Shown here: positions 10,997-25,088 of the stretch, one piece after another
Layout: the number at the start of each line of letters is the position of its first letter
Numbering within the stretch: the first letter of the stretch is position 1
Origin: Marsupella aquatica
Lineage: Eukaryota; Marchantiophyta
DNA: 64,000 nt
Assembly (NCBI GenBank): GCA_973895155.1
Contig: OZ316893.1
Coordinates: 2,852,001 to 2,916,000, forward strand
Direction: 5' to 3'
Position numbers and translations under genes: made by a program
The notes under the pieces: generated by a model
Databases searched by the model: none
What the model was told of the DNA's origin: nothing
The model's input: only the letters and a program-made list of their open reading frames with translations

Positions 10997-13900
10997 AGAA
11001 TACTTGTGCCCGACCCTTTGCTTTGTCCATCCAAACATTGTAGATCCCATTAACCAATCTCTTCCCAGCCTTGAAAGTTTTGTGATAGAACCATCGGCCT
11101 ACTAGTGTATAAGTGCAATTGAGATTTTACTTTTGTCCTAAAAACGGCCAACTGAAGATGAATTATTGTATGGCACAAATCTCAAAGCAGTCCTTGTTGT
11201 CATCAGCCAGAAATTGAAGGAATAAAACGTGGTCCAGGCTCTTCAATCAAATGAGTATACCACTGAAAACTGTATTTTTTATATTTACATGGATGATAAT
11301 CATTATAACTATCTTCTATCAGAAGGATACTGCTGTTCACCACTGCACAACGCTGGTGCACCCTATACCCTCCAAAACCACCAAAAAAAACCAGCTACAA
11401 ACGAACAATACAACTTAGAAAACTTTAAAACCATGATTTTGGGGTCACTATGAACCCTTCTTCTCTAGTACTTAGGGTAATGGGAAGTATGTACTCAACT
11501 CGTGGACCAGTTTGAAACACAACTTAAAACACAGAATAAGAAATTGTCCTAGAGAGACGGGGAGAGGGATCTTCGTTTTCTCTTTGTTTTCCATGATTGA
11601 TTGGAATGCACTCTGTAAAGGGTAAAAAACACTTTGTGCCGTGCTTTGAATATTAAAAGTGACGGATGGTTCCTAGTTGTAGTAAATGTTTGCATTGCAT
11701 ATTCCTCGGTTCTTTCCTCTTACTGCCTTGCAAATTCATCAGGCCCAGCTCAATTTGTGCATGTGGTCTAAACAGAAACAAAAAGTTGCCTTTCCCTTTT
11801 AAAGTATATCCATATCCTACTTGCCGACTTAGTTATAAGCACTAGATATGTACAATTAGAGCATCACAAGATTGAAGACACTGATCCTCATTTGCTCATT
11901 TAATTGGAGTTTGCTTAATTAGCCCTACACTATTGCAGTGGTCATCATTTGCTTAGTTTTGAGTTCGCATTTGGCATCTTCTTGTGTGCTTTGTGTTTGT
12001 CCTCTCTGGCCACCTTTGCTTCTATTCTATTGCACATTTTTTGGCCCATAATAGTAAACTAGCCTTTTTCCTGCCCATTGCATAATTGTTGTTATTGCAA
12101 TTTCATTGTTGCAATCAATTTAATTATCATTGCGCCCATGTAATTGTTGTGGTCATTTCATTCTTGCAGCTATTGCGTTGTTGGCTAATGATGTTGTTGA
12201 AAACAAAAACTTAGGATATAAGGTTAATGTAACTTGGGAAAACTACTTCGTAGAGAGTATACAAGAACTATGAAAAAATGTTCAATCTCGTCTCCATTGA
12301 CTTTAAATTCCGTTTCACTCCTCTAACTAATCTCTATTCAACTCTAAACTCTAACGTGTATTGTTTTCTTTCTATCATTTTCCTTTATGTGAATGCGGGG
12401 TCTAGGTAGATTTTATTTTCAGACCCACCTACCCATTATAGCCACATGTCAACTCACCGCTCAATTTTGAAGTGCCTTGGGATGTCAGTGTGTGAATCTA
12501 GGTGTGGGTGCAGGTGCAGGTGCATCTACGCCCCAAGCTAGGATTTTTCCTTTATCCATCCATGACCAGATCTTATGGCTAGGAAAAGTTATGATTTAAA
12601 TCCAACGTCATAATGAGTTCTCTCCAAAAGTGCATTTTGTAAACCAACTAGAAAGGGCAAAAGATGGGATTGTATATTATAATGAGCAGATAGATTGGTC
12701 TATTTCTTCTTTTGTTTCCTTCAAAAACAAACAAAATGGAGAAAGTCTAGTCGGGAGTCTAGTCTATCTAGTAGGGAGTCTCAAAGCTTCAAATTAGATG
12801 AACCTTAACTTTATTAATACTGAAGGTTATTGACAAGAAATTATGGACTGCCAAATTCATGCTGCATAAGTTTTTGCCATAAAGATTGGTCATATCCATG
12901 ACCATGAGTCATTGTAGTGGCTTGTGAATAAAAATTAAAAATGAATTTTAGGTAAAGCTACTACCATTTGTTTATAGCCCAACCCATCATATGCAACTTT
13001 GAAGCTTTGAGATACCTAGCAAGTTCAGAAAGCCATTAATTTGTTAGTTTACCTACTATAAGCTGATGTGGTCACTAGCCTTTCTGCTCATTAATTATTG
13101 ACTGAGTCATATTATCTCATCCTATTGACATCTTTTTATTACTTGTTAGAGCTTTCTAAATTTAACAAGGACAGTAAGACTTGACGAGTAAGGACCGTTA
13201 GATCTGGCAAGTAGTCTCAAGCATTATTATTAACTTCTATCGAGATGTAAGTCTTTGGCTAATGAGGGAGAAACTCTGGACTTTTTCCTTTGTATGTTGG
13301 AGGTGTAAGCTTGATGGGACTCTTGACACATCTTTTTACCTGATGGGACCCTACAAAACTTTTCTTACCGACTAGTACCCCTCTACCTGTGCTTATGTGG
13401 AGCCCAAATGTGTAGTCCACCACAAAAAGCACCTCATACAACAGTGTGCTCCCAGGCCTAGCCCACATTTACTCCCTAATGTGGGGGCTATGGTGGTTGA
13501 GACCATGTCCCCTACACCTTATTTCACCTTAGCTGCTGCCTTGGAAAGGCTGAAAATGTGGATGGCATACTGAAAATAGTTGATTTAAGATTCCTCATCC
13601 TTATGCAATTCAGGTTCAACACTTGGATGGTTGGAAACGGCCATGCGGTAGCAAACCCGGTTGAAGTGGGCCAACAGTTCTGCAGTAAACTTTAGCACAA
13701 TCTCCCCCCAAACCATGACAAACCCCTGGCAATTGAAATGGAATACAACTGATCTAGAGAACAGACATGTAATACAACTCCATGATGCATGCAGGGTTGG
13801 CCAAAGTAAAACTATTGAAAACAAATTACACACAGACAGACCTCCATACACGTGACCATTGCAAATTTCCAATTTCCTGAAATTGTTGAATTCCAAATTT

Positions 13901-16900
13901 GGGGAGCACAACAACCGAATTGCAGACTTTCAAATTTGCAAAACTCAGTCACTCATGTTGCTTAGCCTCTTCCTAGTCTGCAACAAGTGATAATGCAACA
14001 ATCCTAAATTGTACCCATCATTGTCACCTATGCCAAGTGTCATTGCTGGAAAAATTCAGAGCAGCTGCATTTGAATACTTGATTACCAAACTGGTATAAT
14101 CCAACCAATTCAACATACACCCTATGCCCATTAGCTCTATTAAGAGCCTTGCACTAGGCATCCATTGCATTGAACTGACACTATTGCCATATCCCAGTTT
14201 CAGAGTGGAACCTGAAGGACTCATGATGTGCTCTACTAAAACCAGTCACCTGCGCCTCTACCTCCTCCCAAGTGTGGGAAATCCCAAGACTCCTACCCTT
14301 TGCAATTGCAGATACACATCTTCTCCTCCCGTCTGGTACGCTTTGGGGGGTTAACTTAATCACTCTTGTCATTAAAAGTGTATTTTCTTTTATTCTCTTT
14401 TTGGTCTCTAAATATACCCTTTTTAACACTAAAATGTACACTATTGTACAATAATCTACACCTAAATGGTCAATTGTAAACTTGAGGGGGGCAAAACAAT
14501 TGTTACTAGGAGTCTAGTCCTAGTTCATATACAAAGGATGAGCATGGTGATAAGCCCAATGGCCATGACCTTTGTTGCTTACCCAAATGTACACTTAATT
14601 TCTACTGCCCAAATTAGTGCCCAAGTGTTTATAAATATATCAAATTGTAATTCACTTTTAATGAATAGATTGATCTTAGTGTATATATTTGGGTACCACG
14701 GGTGACCCTAGCCTAATATTTATAAGTACAACTATTTTATATGGAAAATATTCTAAGAATATTTTCTATTTTCAATATTACATATTTACTTTATAAAAGT
14801 ATATATAATTACAGAACATCTTATAAACTTGAGTTTGTAATACCATTTTCTGTCCCTTAGGTACACTTTCTAAAAATTTAGTTAATTTCTATCAAAAATA
14901 CATACTTTGGAATGCATGTGGTTCCTACAATTTTTGCCTCATTGATAGTGCACTCACTAATGGTTGCACATCAAAAAATGTCAAGAACATCATGATAACC
15001 CCATACAAAAGCTTGTGTGATAGTGAACCTAATTACTGAAAACCATAATAAAATAAAAATTCAAACTCAGAGGCATTAACCATATTGTCTTCACTCAAGT
15101 TATATCGCACACAATTCGGGCGGCAGTGGCCACTATTCAGCATTCTCCCCAATCATGTAGTTTGACCGTCAAAGGTTGGGCCTTAAATCTCACAATAGCT
15201 GTTGTTGGGCACAATATCAAGCAAAAACTGGTTACTTAATATAGGAACTACCATATTAAGAACTTATGACAGAAAAACTAGTGTTAGAGTGGTCCTATTT
15301 GGTAAAAAAATGGTTTGTTGGGTTCTATGAGGTAATGACATTCTGCGAAGGGTCCCATCAAGCCTATACCTTGTACTGTTGTCTTTCCTTGATCTCGAAT
15401 AGTGGGCCACTGGGTGCTCTATTTGAACATTGTGGCTGGGGCATTGTATTGAGTCATGTGTACTATTTATTTTTGGTTTTTTTGTAATGGCGTATATGGT
15501 CTGGTGGTCAAAATTGGCTATGTGTTTGAATATTGACATTGTCTTGTTCATGATTTATGTACCTTTTGTGCTCAATATAGTAACACAACACCATGCACGG
15601 CACTATGTTTGGGGAAAGACTGTAGTTGCTGACTGTTTTGTCTGGGTAAGGATCTGGCTAGAATTTACCAAAAATAAAATGGCTGGTTCTTGCAGTTAGA
15701 ATCTGCTCAAGAGGCCTTGCATGCCTCGCTAAGGTGGCATACCACATTCGTTTTTGTTCCCCAAGATTTACTATACTCACTGCCACTCTTTTTCTTGAAA
15801 TACATATTTTGCCGCTAAATTTTGTGACTAGATTGCCATCTTTTCCCACTGTAGGTTAAGTAAAGTAACTCTACTTAACTTGAAACAATCCATCAGCCAA
15901 TATCCGGCCAGGTTCATTCTGGGTTGAAGGGTCACTATCAGATGGTCAGACCCTCAACATTGGGTTGAGGTCTCTTAATTTTCTCCCATCCCAAGCCGCT
16001 CGGCCTCCTCCTGATTGGCTGCCCCACTCCCCTGGTTGAGGGTGCATTTATGGTCCAATGATGAAACCTGACAGGATGTTGACCGTTGGATCATTTTACA
16101 CTAAGTAGACTTACTTTGCTTGGCCAACACTAGCAAAAATTGGGAACTAGTAATTGAACTAAGAAGATTAGCAAAGTATGTAAATGATCCCAAAAGAGCG
16201 TGAATGTGGTAAGTCACTATTGGGGAATTGCTTGGATTAGGCATTTCCTGGTAGGATATTGTAATTATGTGGCAGGGGGGAATGAGTGAGGTAGGCATCT
16301 ATAGCTCAACAAGACTCTTTCCTTTAGATAATATCACAATGTAGTGGCCCGTTGCATGCAAGGCCATTTTCATGACACGTATAAATTTATATTTCTAATT
16401 TGACTTTAAAAAAGAAGTCAGCCTTCCAAGCAGCATGAAGAGACTGAGGCTATTGATTCAATCGAACACAAAGAACGCAGTGCCCCAAACAGCGAAAAAG
16501 GCAAGGAAAAGAGAAGAATCGATGCATGAAAAGCATGAAGATGACCATGGCAATAATTGAAAATTGGACCACCAATAATCTGAGTCACCTTTTATTCGTC
16601 AATCATAGTAAGAATTTCACCTAGTGTATTCAATGCAGTCATCAAGAAAGTGGAGATCATTTGGAACTTTCCCTCTATAGATACTAGCTAGATCTTGCTG
16701 CACCTAGCAAATTCCTGCCCTACCTGCCTAAATCTACCCCTCTAGCTACGTACACAGTAATATTTTGTACCTGGTAGTACAAATTCCATGCATTGCACTT
16801 TGCATACCTTCTTGGAATTGAGGTCTCTAAGTCTCAACTAGAGTTTAGGGACAGATCGAGCCTCAAAAGATGTACCACATGCAAGGTGATGGTGCCTTTG

Positions 16901-18176
16901 TAAGTGTTAGCCAGGGCTCATATCAGTAGCTTGATATATATATGATAAAATCCCAAATGGTTATAGCTTAGACGCAACATGGTGCATACCCATGATTCCA
17001 TTGGCATGGGGACAAGAGAACACTTTGGCCTCACCTCTAAGAACTGTAGTCGGGCTAGTTTTCCATATGCGCATTGGGGCCACCTTATCTTGAGTGCGCA
17101 ATGTATGGGATACAACTATTTTTTGTGGTAAGTTATTCTAGCTTGCGACTTCGGACAGAGGGCATATAATCAAACATGAGGTACTATATGCTTGATTGGA
17201 CCTCCGTCAGCAATGGTTTACGTCAGGCCCCCACACAAATTTTGTTACACACTTTTCAGTCAGATGTTCTTCTAACAGTTCTTCTAAGGTGTTTTACTTC
17301 AGACTCTCATCCACAACAGCTACTGTGAAAATAGAGATCAACCGTGTAGGAACAACAAACTACATGGTGGGTGGGGGAGCGGTGGATGGCCGAATACTGG
17401 CCATCTCTGCCCAAACTGCAATGTAACTGAAGTATTGATAATATTATTCATGTCTTTAGGTTCAAAATAATTCATTTTGACATTTTCACTCTACCATGGT
17501 TGGCATTAAGGTACTTTCACGCAAGTTGTGTAAAAGCTTTAATTTCACAACATTTGTTCTCATTGGGAATTTTCTTTGTGCTTCTGTCTGTGTGTGAGTA
17601 TTGGAAGAAGGCAAGTGTGCACCATGTTGGTTTTGTCAATGGGTCTCCCACATCCAAAGAGTGTGAAGGAACCAGGGATCCTCTACTTTTGGCCGTTTGC
17701 CCCTGTTGTAACATTCACACTGTTAAGTGTGGAACTTGTTCTCTTCCACTAGGCACCGTCCCCAAAAAATTCAAAATGGAAGGAACCAGGGATCCCTTAC
17801 TATTGGCTTTTGCCCCCCTTGCAACTTAGTTCAAAAACTTGTGTAAGTGTGAAACAAGAGTTTATCACTGGAATGTCTCTGCTAAATGCAGACGCCCCCT
17901 CCTTCTACAATAAAAAATTGTCAATGTGGTGCGTTTTCCAACCCAACAACATTTTTCAACCACCAAAGCTACTATCAACATGCCGTCTACCACTGGTTTC
18001 CAGCCTGCTGATAGCCGCTTCTGTTGCTATAGGCTGAAAAATGTGCTAAGTCTCCTTAGCCACACTTGCTGGAATATTCTCACTCGACTTGTGAACAATT
18101 GTTGTACCAACACTTCACTTTTCTCTTTGACTTACTGGGGTATGTTTGTATTCTTCCCCAGAAGGTACCCATTTGC
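10997..18176. other. Long intergenic stretch without a supported gene
   Basis: About 7.2 kb, AT-rich, with only short unconnected open frames. Small items seen: a gcaggt microsatellite near 12510-12530; a short dispersed repeat near 13311-13385 ('gatgggaccc ... gactagtacccctc') that recurs near 32785-32830; and a partly inverted 'ggttgagg / cctcaac' region at about 15930-16080. A weak ~110-bp direct duplication around 17669 and 17779 shares 'ggaaccagggatcc'. No tRNA, rRNA or conserved protein signal was found. Confidence 0.5.
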
Positions 18177-18180
18177 TTAA

Positions 18181-18772
18181 ACCACTACTACGGGTATATA
18201 AGGCAGTCTCGTACACTGTACGGTATTATACGAGCTCAACTCTTGCACAGAGGGAAGACAAAAGGTAACGGGCGGACATCGGGCAGACAAAAAACGAATA
18301 TACTTCTATTTTTATTTTTAAAAATATTTATTCATTTTTGAAACGGAAAAAACCCAGCCGTAGATCTCATTGAGATCTTTCTTTTGAGCCCTACATCGCT
18401 GTCTGAAATGGACGGACAAGATAGCTAGAGGAAAACCAAAATGGATGGCTAGGATAGAAGGAATTCAAATTTGAATAGACGGCCCAGATCTTAGGAGTTT
18501 GAAATCCACCAATAAGGTCAAAGAGATTTGTTTTCCTTTTTTCTCCTTCAATACTTCATATTTTTGGCTGGAATTTTTACCATTGGTAGATCTCGGTGAG
18601 CTCTTTCGTTTGAGCCCTTGATCGCATCGAATGGTTGAGAATAGGCATAGGGGCAAATGCAAATCCGACGGCTGCTAAGAGGTGCAGAGAACGCCTCGCG
18701 TTTTTCAAGGAGGAGTCAGTCCAGAATGAGCACTCCGCGTAACGCGAAGCCTCTTATACCCTTAGTAGTGGT
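18181..18772. mobile_element. Non-autonomous inverted-repeat DNA transposon (MITE-like) with TTAA flanks
   Basis: The element begins accactactacgggtatata and ends with the matching inverted sequence tataCCCttagtagtggt. The terminal inverted repeats match over about 20-24 bp with one substitution and small gaps. TTAA lies directly outside both ends (18177-18180 and 18773-18776), consistent with a target duplication. TTAA duplications are typical of the piggyBac superfamily. Because TTAA is itself palindromic, a shorter TA or TAA duplication cannot be excluded. The 592-bp interior has no transposase. It holds an imperfect direct repeat ('gtagatctc..tgag.tctttc.tttgagccct' at about 18360 and 18587). 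Confidence 0.75.
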
Positions 18773-18776
18773 TTAA

Positions 18777-21700
18777 TAACTTCTCAAGCCTGCTGAGGGG
18801 TTTTCTTAGATCACACAACCCCCCCTTCACCGACAAAGTATTCTCAATACCTCACATTCTATCTGAGTTGGGTGCGACAGTCTCCAATCAAGCCGATGCA
18901 ACTCACACTCTGCTCACTAGTTCCACTCCTGGTGACTTAACCGATCAAGAAACAATGTATCAACAATTCACAGTGTTTCTTGGTGTTACTTGAAAGAAGG
19001 CCAAATCAACTTGAGTGATTATTCATAGATTCAAGACAACTGTCAATTACTGATACCAAGCGTTCAAGGTTTAATAAGCCGAGAGCTTTCCTAATTTACA
19101 ATGTGATTCAGTTCATTGATGCACTAAAGGCTTGATTAAGTAAAAACCCTACATCCATGCTGCTAACGCTACAAAGTGCTCCCTACAAGGCATTGGTTCC
19201 ATTTTCAACAGGTAAAAACCATTTGGAAAAGTATACATGATGCCTTCAAACATAGATGTACTGCTCGATGTACTGTTGGACTATGACGAAGGACACAAAT
19301 ACAAATGATTCAGAATATTTGCCTAGGGAAAATGTAGGATGCCAAAAGTAAACAAAATCCTTGGAGGTCGTGGTTATGGTGCCGTATTGAGCTCAAATGT
19401 TCTTGTAGGGCCACATGAAAGTAAAGACATTGAAAACTTGAAGTTTGAGGCACGTAGTATACTCAATATTGCTCTTCAAGTGAGCAATAAAAGTGGCCCT
19501 TGAAGTGAGCAATAAAAATGGCCATGTAAATTGTCATTGTGAATCTTTCTTTGTATTTCCATGGAAGGCTATGGGCCAGGATGCCCTTGCTAGCCGGACC
19601 AGGTATTCCCTGTTTTAAATATACTGTGTAACTACTGGCGCATATCAGAGCTTACAATGAATCCTCCAAAGCATAGTTTTCACAAATTCAGTTGTCCGGT
19701 TTGCGCTTTGTACTGACCCATCCCCTTTGCAGGGGAGATGGCTTTTAATCCCCTTGAGTTGACTACTTTGGAGGATAACAGCCCATAAACCCCTTGACAG
19801 AGGGGGTATGTTACCCTAGACCTAACCTTGGCTAATCCCAAGCTCGTGAGGGCTCCAGACGACCAACGGCCCCTCCTGCTGTCCAGATGGACATATACAA
19901 GGTCACCAGGGAAATAGAGGGTGCCATGGTGGTATAGCATATGCCCAGACATATGTAATGTTTGGATGTGAGGCTCACAAGGGGCTACAAGCTTTGTTCA
20001 GACTATACAGCATATGTGAACTCAAGGGATAATGTTTAGGGACGTGAGGGCTGTTTTATAGCATACAATTATGGTGACTGTGAAACATAAACATCAAAAT
20101 TAGGAAAGGAGGGTAACTTTTTCACCAACCTTTGCTGGGTGTAATCGAGTTATCCTAAAGATTGAGGTGAAACATTCTTGAAGTTGTCTCATCCTGCTGA
20201 CAGGTGACTTAGAGTGAAGCGGGGATTGAAGGCTACCCCAAAGCCCTTCTGGCAATTTCAGCCCCCATAGATTTGAATCCTGAGTAGTTGAAGTGAGAGA
20301 TGACCCTTGCCTTACCATGGATCTTAATTTGCCTTAATAAGAGTCTACTCAGACCCATTTGGCCACATTAGGAACAACTAATATTTGAGCATTAATTAAG
20401 AGAAAAATGGCTTGTGAGATAGTATGGGAGTGGATATGGGGGCGCTGTCCAGTATTGGGAGCTACACTATCAGTGCACAGGCAGTGAAGAAGGTACAGTT
20501 GTCTCTTTCTGAGTGCACACTCCTGGAAGAAGCATCCGGTGTGCACTTAGTGATAAGTGTAAAAGTGTGTGATTGTGCATTTATCTATAAGAGCTACAGC
20601 ACCTCCATGTGCAATGGGTCCCTCTGTCACTGAACATGCTAGTGAGTCCCAACCTAAATTTTTACAATTTTGTCCTAGAGGTGATCCCCCAAACCAGAAG
20701 TGCAATTTTATATTAAATGCCATGCACTTATCACGAAGTGTAGTCTATGGGATTGTGTGCTTAACGGTAAGTGTTCATGTGCACTTATCAAGGATTTGCA
20801 CGTACATCGTTGTGGTTGAGAGGAAGTTTGATTGGCCTGTTTGCAATTACAAAAAGTGCAAACTGTGCAAACCCCAAGGAAAAAAGGAAGAACGAGACCT
20901 CTTGAGACCTCTTGCAGTTAGCAAGATTTTGCATTTCTGGAGTGTGCACGAAGAGAGAGATGCCAGTATCATTCTGTGAGCTATCTGCTACATAGGATTT
21001 CCCGCTGTCTGCCGTCTTCTTTTTGTCGCTTGTAGTCCTCTACCTCTTTCTTTTCGTTTGGAAACAGGAGGAAACCCAAAACCATAAACCATGTACACTT
21101 TCATGCACTGTAGATATGGCTTTAGGCTGTGTACCTCCAATTATCTCCAACCAATTACAGTAGTGTTGTTAGTCACACTAATTGGGTAGCCCTTAAACTT
21201 TTAAAATGGTGTGAGTCACATTGATTTTGTGGTCACTCTAACTGCAGTTCAAGTTTCTGTCATCTCAAGATTGAAAGATTTCTAGACCAGTAGGTGGGAA
21301 GAAAAATACTGGAGACAGTTCGAGATGGACAGTGGTAAGAATCTTGAAGCTTGTCTAGTCAGATTATTCACGAATTTTGTAATCAAGCTCAGGCCATCTG
21401 GCACGGGTATTTATTTTGTCGACTCAGATTGTTCATTTTACATAACTTTCATATGAATAATGCAAATCTCGCTCAGTCCATCTGTCGCTGGTAAATTGTC
21501 GACTCAGATTGCTCAATTTTCATAATCCCGGAGATGCGACTTAAAATCGTAATTAGTGTGATTCCTGCTAAAACATTTGTTGGGACACGCTGTGATTCTT
21601 TAGTCACACTAGTGGTGAACAGTGTAATTGCTGTTATCCGCTGAAATTTGGTGTACCATTTCTGCCGTCTCCCTGTGCTTATCGGTACAGCACTGTAATA

Positions 21701-21779
21701 TTGTAATTCCTCTTCGTTGACAACCTCCTCGAGCTTCGTTGAATTGCTATCTGAAGACTGCGTTCGAATCGGAATCGTC

Positions 21780-21785
<6 letters not shown>
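18777..21785. other. Intergenic DNA upstream of the HIR gene
   Basis: About 3 kb with no supported gene. Short open frames at 19680-19952 (-) and 20569-20979 (+) have no recognisable family features, no good splice context and no repeat relationship that I could see. The last few hundred bases before 21786 may hold the HIR promoter, but I cannot point to a convincing TATA box. Confidence 0.45.

Positions 21786-21817
<32 letters not shown>
21786..21817 (+). repeat. (AG)n microsatellite in the HIR leader
   Basis: About sixteen consecutive AG dinucleotides lie 20 bp upstream of the HIR start codon, probably in the 5' untranslated region. GA tracts in plant leaders and core promoters are common and can bind BBR/BPC-type factors; a role here is inference. 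Confidence 0.85.
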
Positions 21818-21819
<2 letters not shown>

Positions 21820-21837
21820 AGGGGAGCAAGAGCAAGG

Positions 21838-22701
21838 ATGGGTCAAATGCTTGGATGTCTGCAGGTGGATCAATCCACCGTTGGGGTGAAGGAGAAATTT
21901 GGGAGGTTTTCGGATATAATTGAGCCGGGATGTCACTGTGTTCCCTGGTGCTGCGGAGTGAACGTGGCCGGCACGCTCACGCTTCGCGTCCAGCAGCTGG
22001 ACGTTCGTTGTGAGACGAAAACGAAGGATAACGTGTTTGTTGTGGTCGTGGCGTCGGTTCAGTACCGAGCAATCAAGGACTCTGCCTACGATGCCTTCTA
22101 CAAACTCACAAACCCTAAGTCGCAAATCCAGTCTTACGTTTTTGACGTTGTCAGAGCCAGTGTGCCGAAGATGCTGCTCGATGATGTGTTTGAGCAGAAG
22201 AGTGAGGTTGCCAAGAATGTTGAGACGGAGCTGGAGAAGGCCATGGGGGCCTATGGATACGAAATTGTCCAGACGTTGATCGTTGACATCGAGCCTGATG
22301 CGGGTGTCAAACGAGCGATGAATGAGATCAACGCAGCTGCCCGGTTGAGGGTTGCAGCTCGTGACAAGGCAGAAGCGGAGAAGATATTGCAGGTGAAGAG
22401 GGCTGAAGGAGAAGCAGAGGCGAGGTATTTGTCTGGAGTGGGAATTGCAAGGCAGCGTCAAGCAATTGTGGATGGATTGAGGGAAAGCGTTGTTGCGTTT
22501 TCTGATAATGTACCCGGGACAAGCGCCAAGGATGTGCTTGACATGGTTTTGATTACTCAATATTTTGACACAATGAAGGAAATTGGAGCAAGTGCCAAGA
22601 ATTCCACTGTCTTTATCCCACATGGACCAGGAGCAGTGGCGGATGTCGCAGAGCAGATTCGCAATGGGTTGTTACAGGGCCACGCAGGACAGGGACGATG
22701 A
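21838..22701 (+). CDS. HIR: Hypersensitive-induced reaction (HIR) protein, SPFH/band-7 family
   Basis: A complete 287-residue protein, the usual length for plant HIR proteins. These membrane-anchored SPFH (stomatin/prohibitin-like) proteins oligomerise in plasma-membrane microdomains and act in immune-related cell death. The N terminus [19 protein letters not shown] has the Gly2 for N-myristoylation and a nearby Cys for acylation. The band-7 core follows (about residues 20-190: [37 protein letters not shown]), with [20 protein letters not shown]. An Ala/Glu-rich coiled-coil ([32 protein letters not shown]) precedes the end, with [11 protein letters not shown] and FIPHGPGAV near the C terminus. 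I chose the ATG at 21838 rather than one 99 bases upstream because the upstream codons translate the AG microsatellite. The frame has no intron, although many plant HIR genes are split. The overlapping minus-strand frame at 21679-22623 is a shadow. Confidence 0.95.
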   Translation: MGQMLGCLQVDQSTVGVKEKFGRFSDIIEPGCHCVPWCCGVNVAGTLTLRVQQLDVRCETKTKDNVFVVVVASVQYRAIKDSAYDAFYKLTNPKSQIQSYVFDVVRASVPKMLLDDVFEQKSEVAKNVETELEKAMGAYGYEIVQTLIVDIEPDAGVKRAMNEINAAARLRVAARDKAEAEKILQVKRAEGEAEARYLSGVGIARQRQAIVDGLRESVVAFSDNVPGTSAKDVLDMVLITQYFDTMKEIGASAKNSTVFIPHGPGAVADVAEQIRNGLLQGHAGQGR

Positions 22702-25088
22702 ATGACTCACTCAGGGTTTATGGGGTAATGACAGAGATATTGGCGTCCATTGACCTGCACACTCAGATGTTGCAAAGCTACTGAGAATGCTTCATTTCAG
22801 GGCCCGGTATGTATTATTAACAGAGTATACACAAAACTTAGAATCTTCTCGGCTGATCGAAGATTAGTTTCGCAGATGGGCCTATCTGTATTTGAGGTCG
22901 ACATGTTTTCTGTGTTAGCTGTTTTCGGTTGGTGTCAGAATACGTACAGTAAGAATGCTAAAAATCTCCACTGTATAGATTGAACAGGAATACAATAGTT
23001 GATTGATCTTACCTATACACAGACGGGTTTGTTAACACGACCCACAGAAAAAAGCAAAAAAACAGAGCAATATAAACTGAAAAGGACGTTTCAGAAGACT
23101 CGTTGTTTCAAAGATGATTTGAACAATAAAATCCCAGTTTGAATCATTTCTAAAGTAGTCGAAAGACAGTGAAGTGTACATTGGAAGGTTTTGAGACGAG
23201 AAACAGGAATCGCAAAATTAAATGAAAATTCAACCCACAACTCCCAAGACAATTGAAATACATTGTGTGGACGTGAACAGATTTCAAGTCATATATATGA
23301 AGTGAACAACGTTGACAAGGCTCAGCTTCTGATTCATGGATTTAGGAGGAGCATAAGATTGATCCTCTTGCACTATTGCATACCAATTAGCTAGACAGAT
23401 AAGAATTCTGCCTCTAACCAGGCAAGTGCTCTTGCAACTGAGTTGAAGTTAATCTCGCGAATTCTCTTCAGAAATCATAAATTCTCAGCTTAAGGTCCCG
23501 TACCACGAAAGCTAAATTTCCACTTTCCTCCCTGTAGATGAAGCCTTCAGATATCGTTACTGATAAGCACTATAGTACTTGTACAGGACTCTCACTTAGA
23601 TAGAATTGACGTCTAGTGAGATTGCTTCCATAACGTCAATGCCGAACCAATAGAGAAATAATCTAGACTCGTCATAATATCGTAGAACCTGCCTCGCTTA
23701 TACACCCTTGAGACTCACTTTCGTTTTCTTTGATGCACGGAGAAGGTTTTAACGAGGATCAAACCACCCACTAGTTGACGTACATTTCTGGTGAGTGCTA
23801 AGTTGACGAAATGATTGTTTTTGCAAGACGGCGTCAATTTGTTCTTCACATTCCAGAAAAGAATTTGAAGTTATTAAGCTCGTCCACTATGCAGCTAGGG
23901 TAATCAGGTCGGTTTACAACCCCGGCAAGAAGACGCGAAGGGTAGCGACCAAAAATGTATCACCATAGCGGCGTGAGAGCAGACTCTCTTTCACAACCAT
24001 TCTATTATACTTGTGTTTCTGACTTTACTTCACGAAACTGAAGCACTGTATTGTAGAAGTTGGCCCACGCAAATGCCGTTGCTCGTCAAAATCCAGGCTA
24101 TCTTTGAATCGATCAAACAGCTAAATCACCAATGACACCCGCGTGGCTGTCACATCTTTTCATCACAATTCGGTCTAAATCACACGTGGTGTAGATGTGC
24201 CGGATCGATCTCCCGACGTATCGTCATCTGACTATGTGTGGGAGAGGTATTTATCAACTCTGATGGAGATTTACTACAAAACATAGCCCGATGATTCTTC
24301 ATCTCTACGTGACCTAATTTTCATCATCTTTGGATGATGAAATCCTGATGGTTATGTACGAAGGCTGGTGAACAGAGACTGGTGATTGTCAGGAACACGA
24401 GTTAGTAACCTTGTTTGTAGGCCTTTGTGAACCCTTTTGACAGGTCAAGCAGAAAATATCTTCAGCATATGAAATAGTACCAAGTCCAGAGAGCAATCAT
24501 CCAGACAGCTCATCTGCAGTGAAAACAACCCGTGTACGGAGATGCAAAAGCCTAGTGAGTCTCTCTACTACAGTTGACGAGATTTCCACGCTTAGAGTCC
24601 ACGGTTTCTTTCTCAGCTAGTCACATTCCGTTTGTCATGGTTGTTTATTTTGCCACTCAGACGTGGTGTTTTCTCAGCAGCTCATGTTGGTTTCATGTTC
24701 TGCCACTTACTTTAGATATTTGCTTGAACAATGTCTATGCTTTCGGACCAACACGTTCCAAATGCCCTCTATGACGTCTTATAGATCGATTTTCAAAGCG
24801 ACCGACGTACATGACATATTTACTAGTAGAAGAAAAACAAGTCAAGGAACGAAATTGAAGTGCCGAGGAGGTCATGGGGCCAAAGACGAACAATGTTATC
24901 CTATAGACATACATTACACATCACGTAGTAATTTGGAAACATTAAGGGAAAGAGCTTGCATTCTTGATTGCACAAGACATTGTCCCTTGTTATCATTCTG
25001 GGTAAAAGACTGACAACATGTCCCTTCTTGGGCGTTGCCCCTAATTAGCAAGGAATGCAAAGGTAATCCACAATTGTTCATGATGCAG
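22702..25088. other. Intergenic DNA between HIR and the lipase-like gene
   Basis: About 2.4 kb between two genes that converge. It presumably holds the 3' untranslated regions of both. No open frame has credible features. A short minus-strand stretch near 23390-23450 resembles a tRNA D arm but has no T arm, and is rejected as a tRNA. Confidence 0.45.

Noticed and set aside
21679-22623. 314-codon minus-strand open frame
   Set aside because: It is antisense to the HIR gene, whose protein is clearly recognisable; the minus frame has no family features.
23390-23460. tRNA-like stretch on the minus strand (ctcagttgcaagagcacttgcctgg)
   Set aside because: It resembles a D arm and part of an anticodon arm, but no T arm or acceptor pairing follows.
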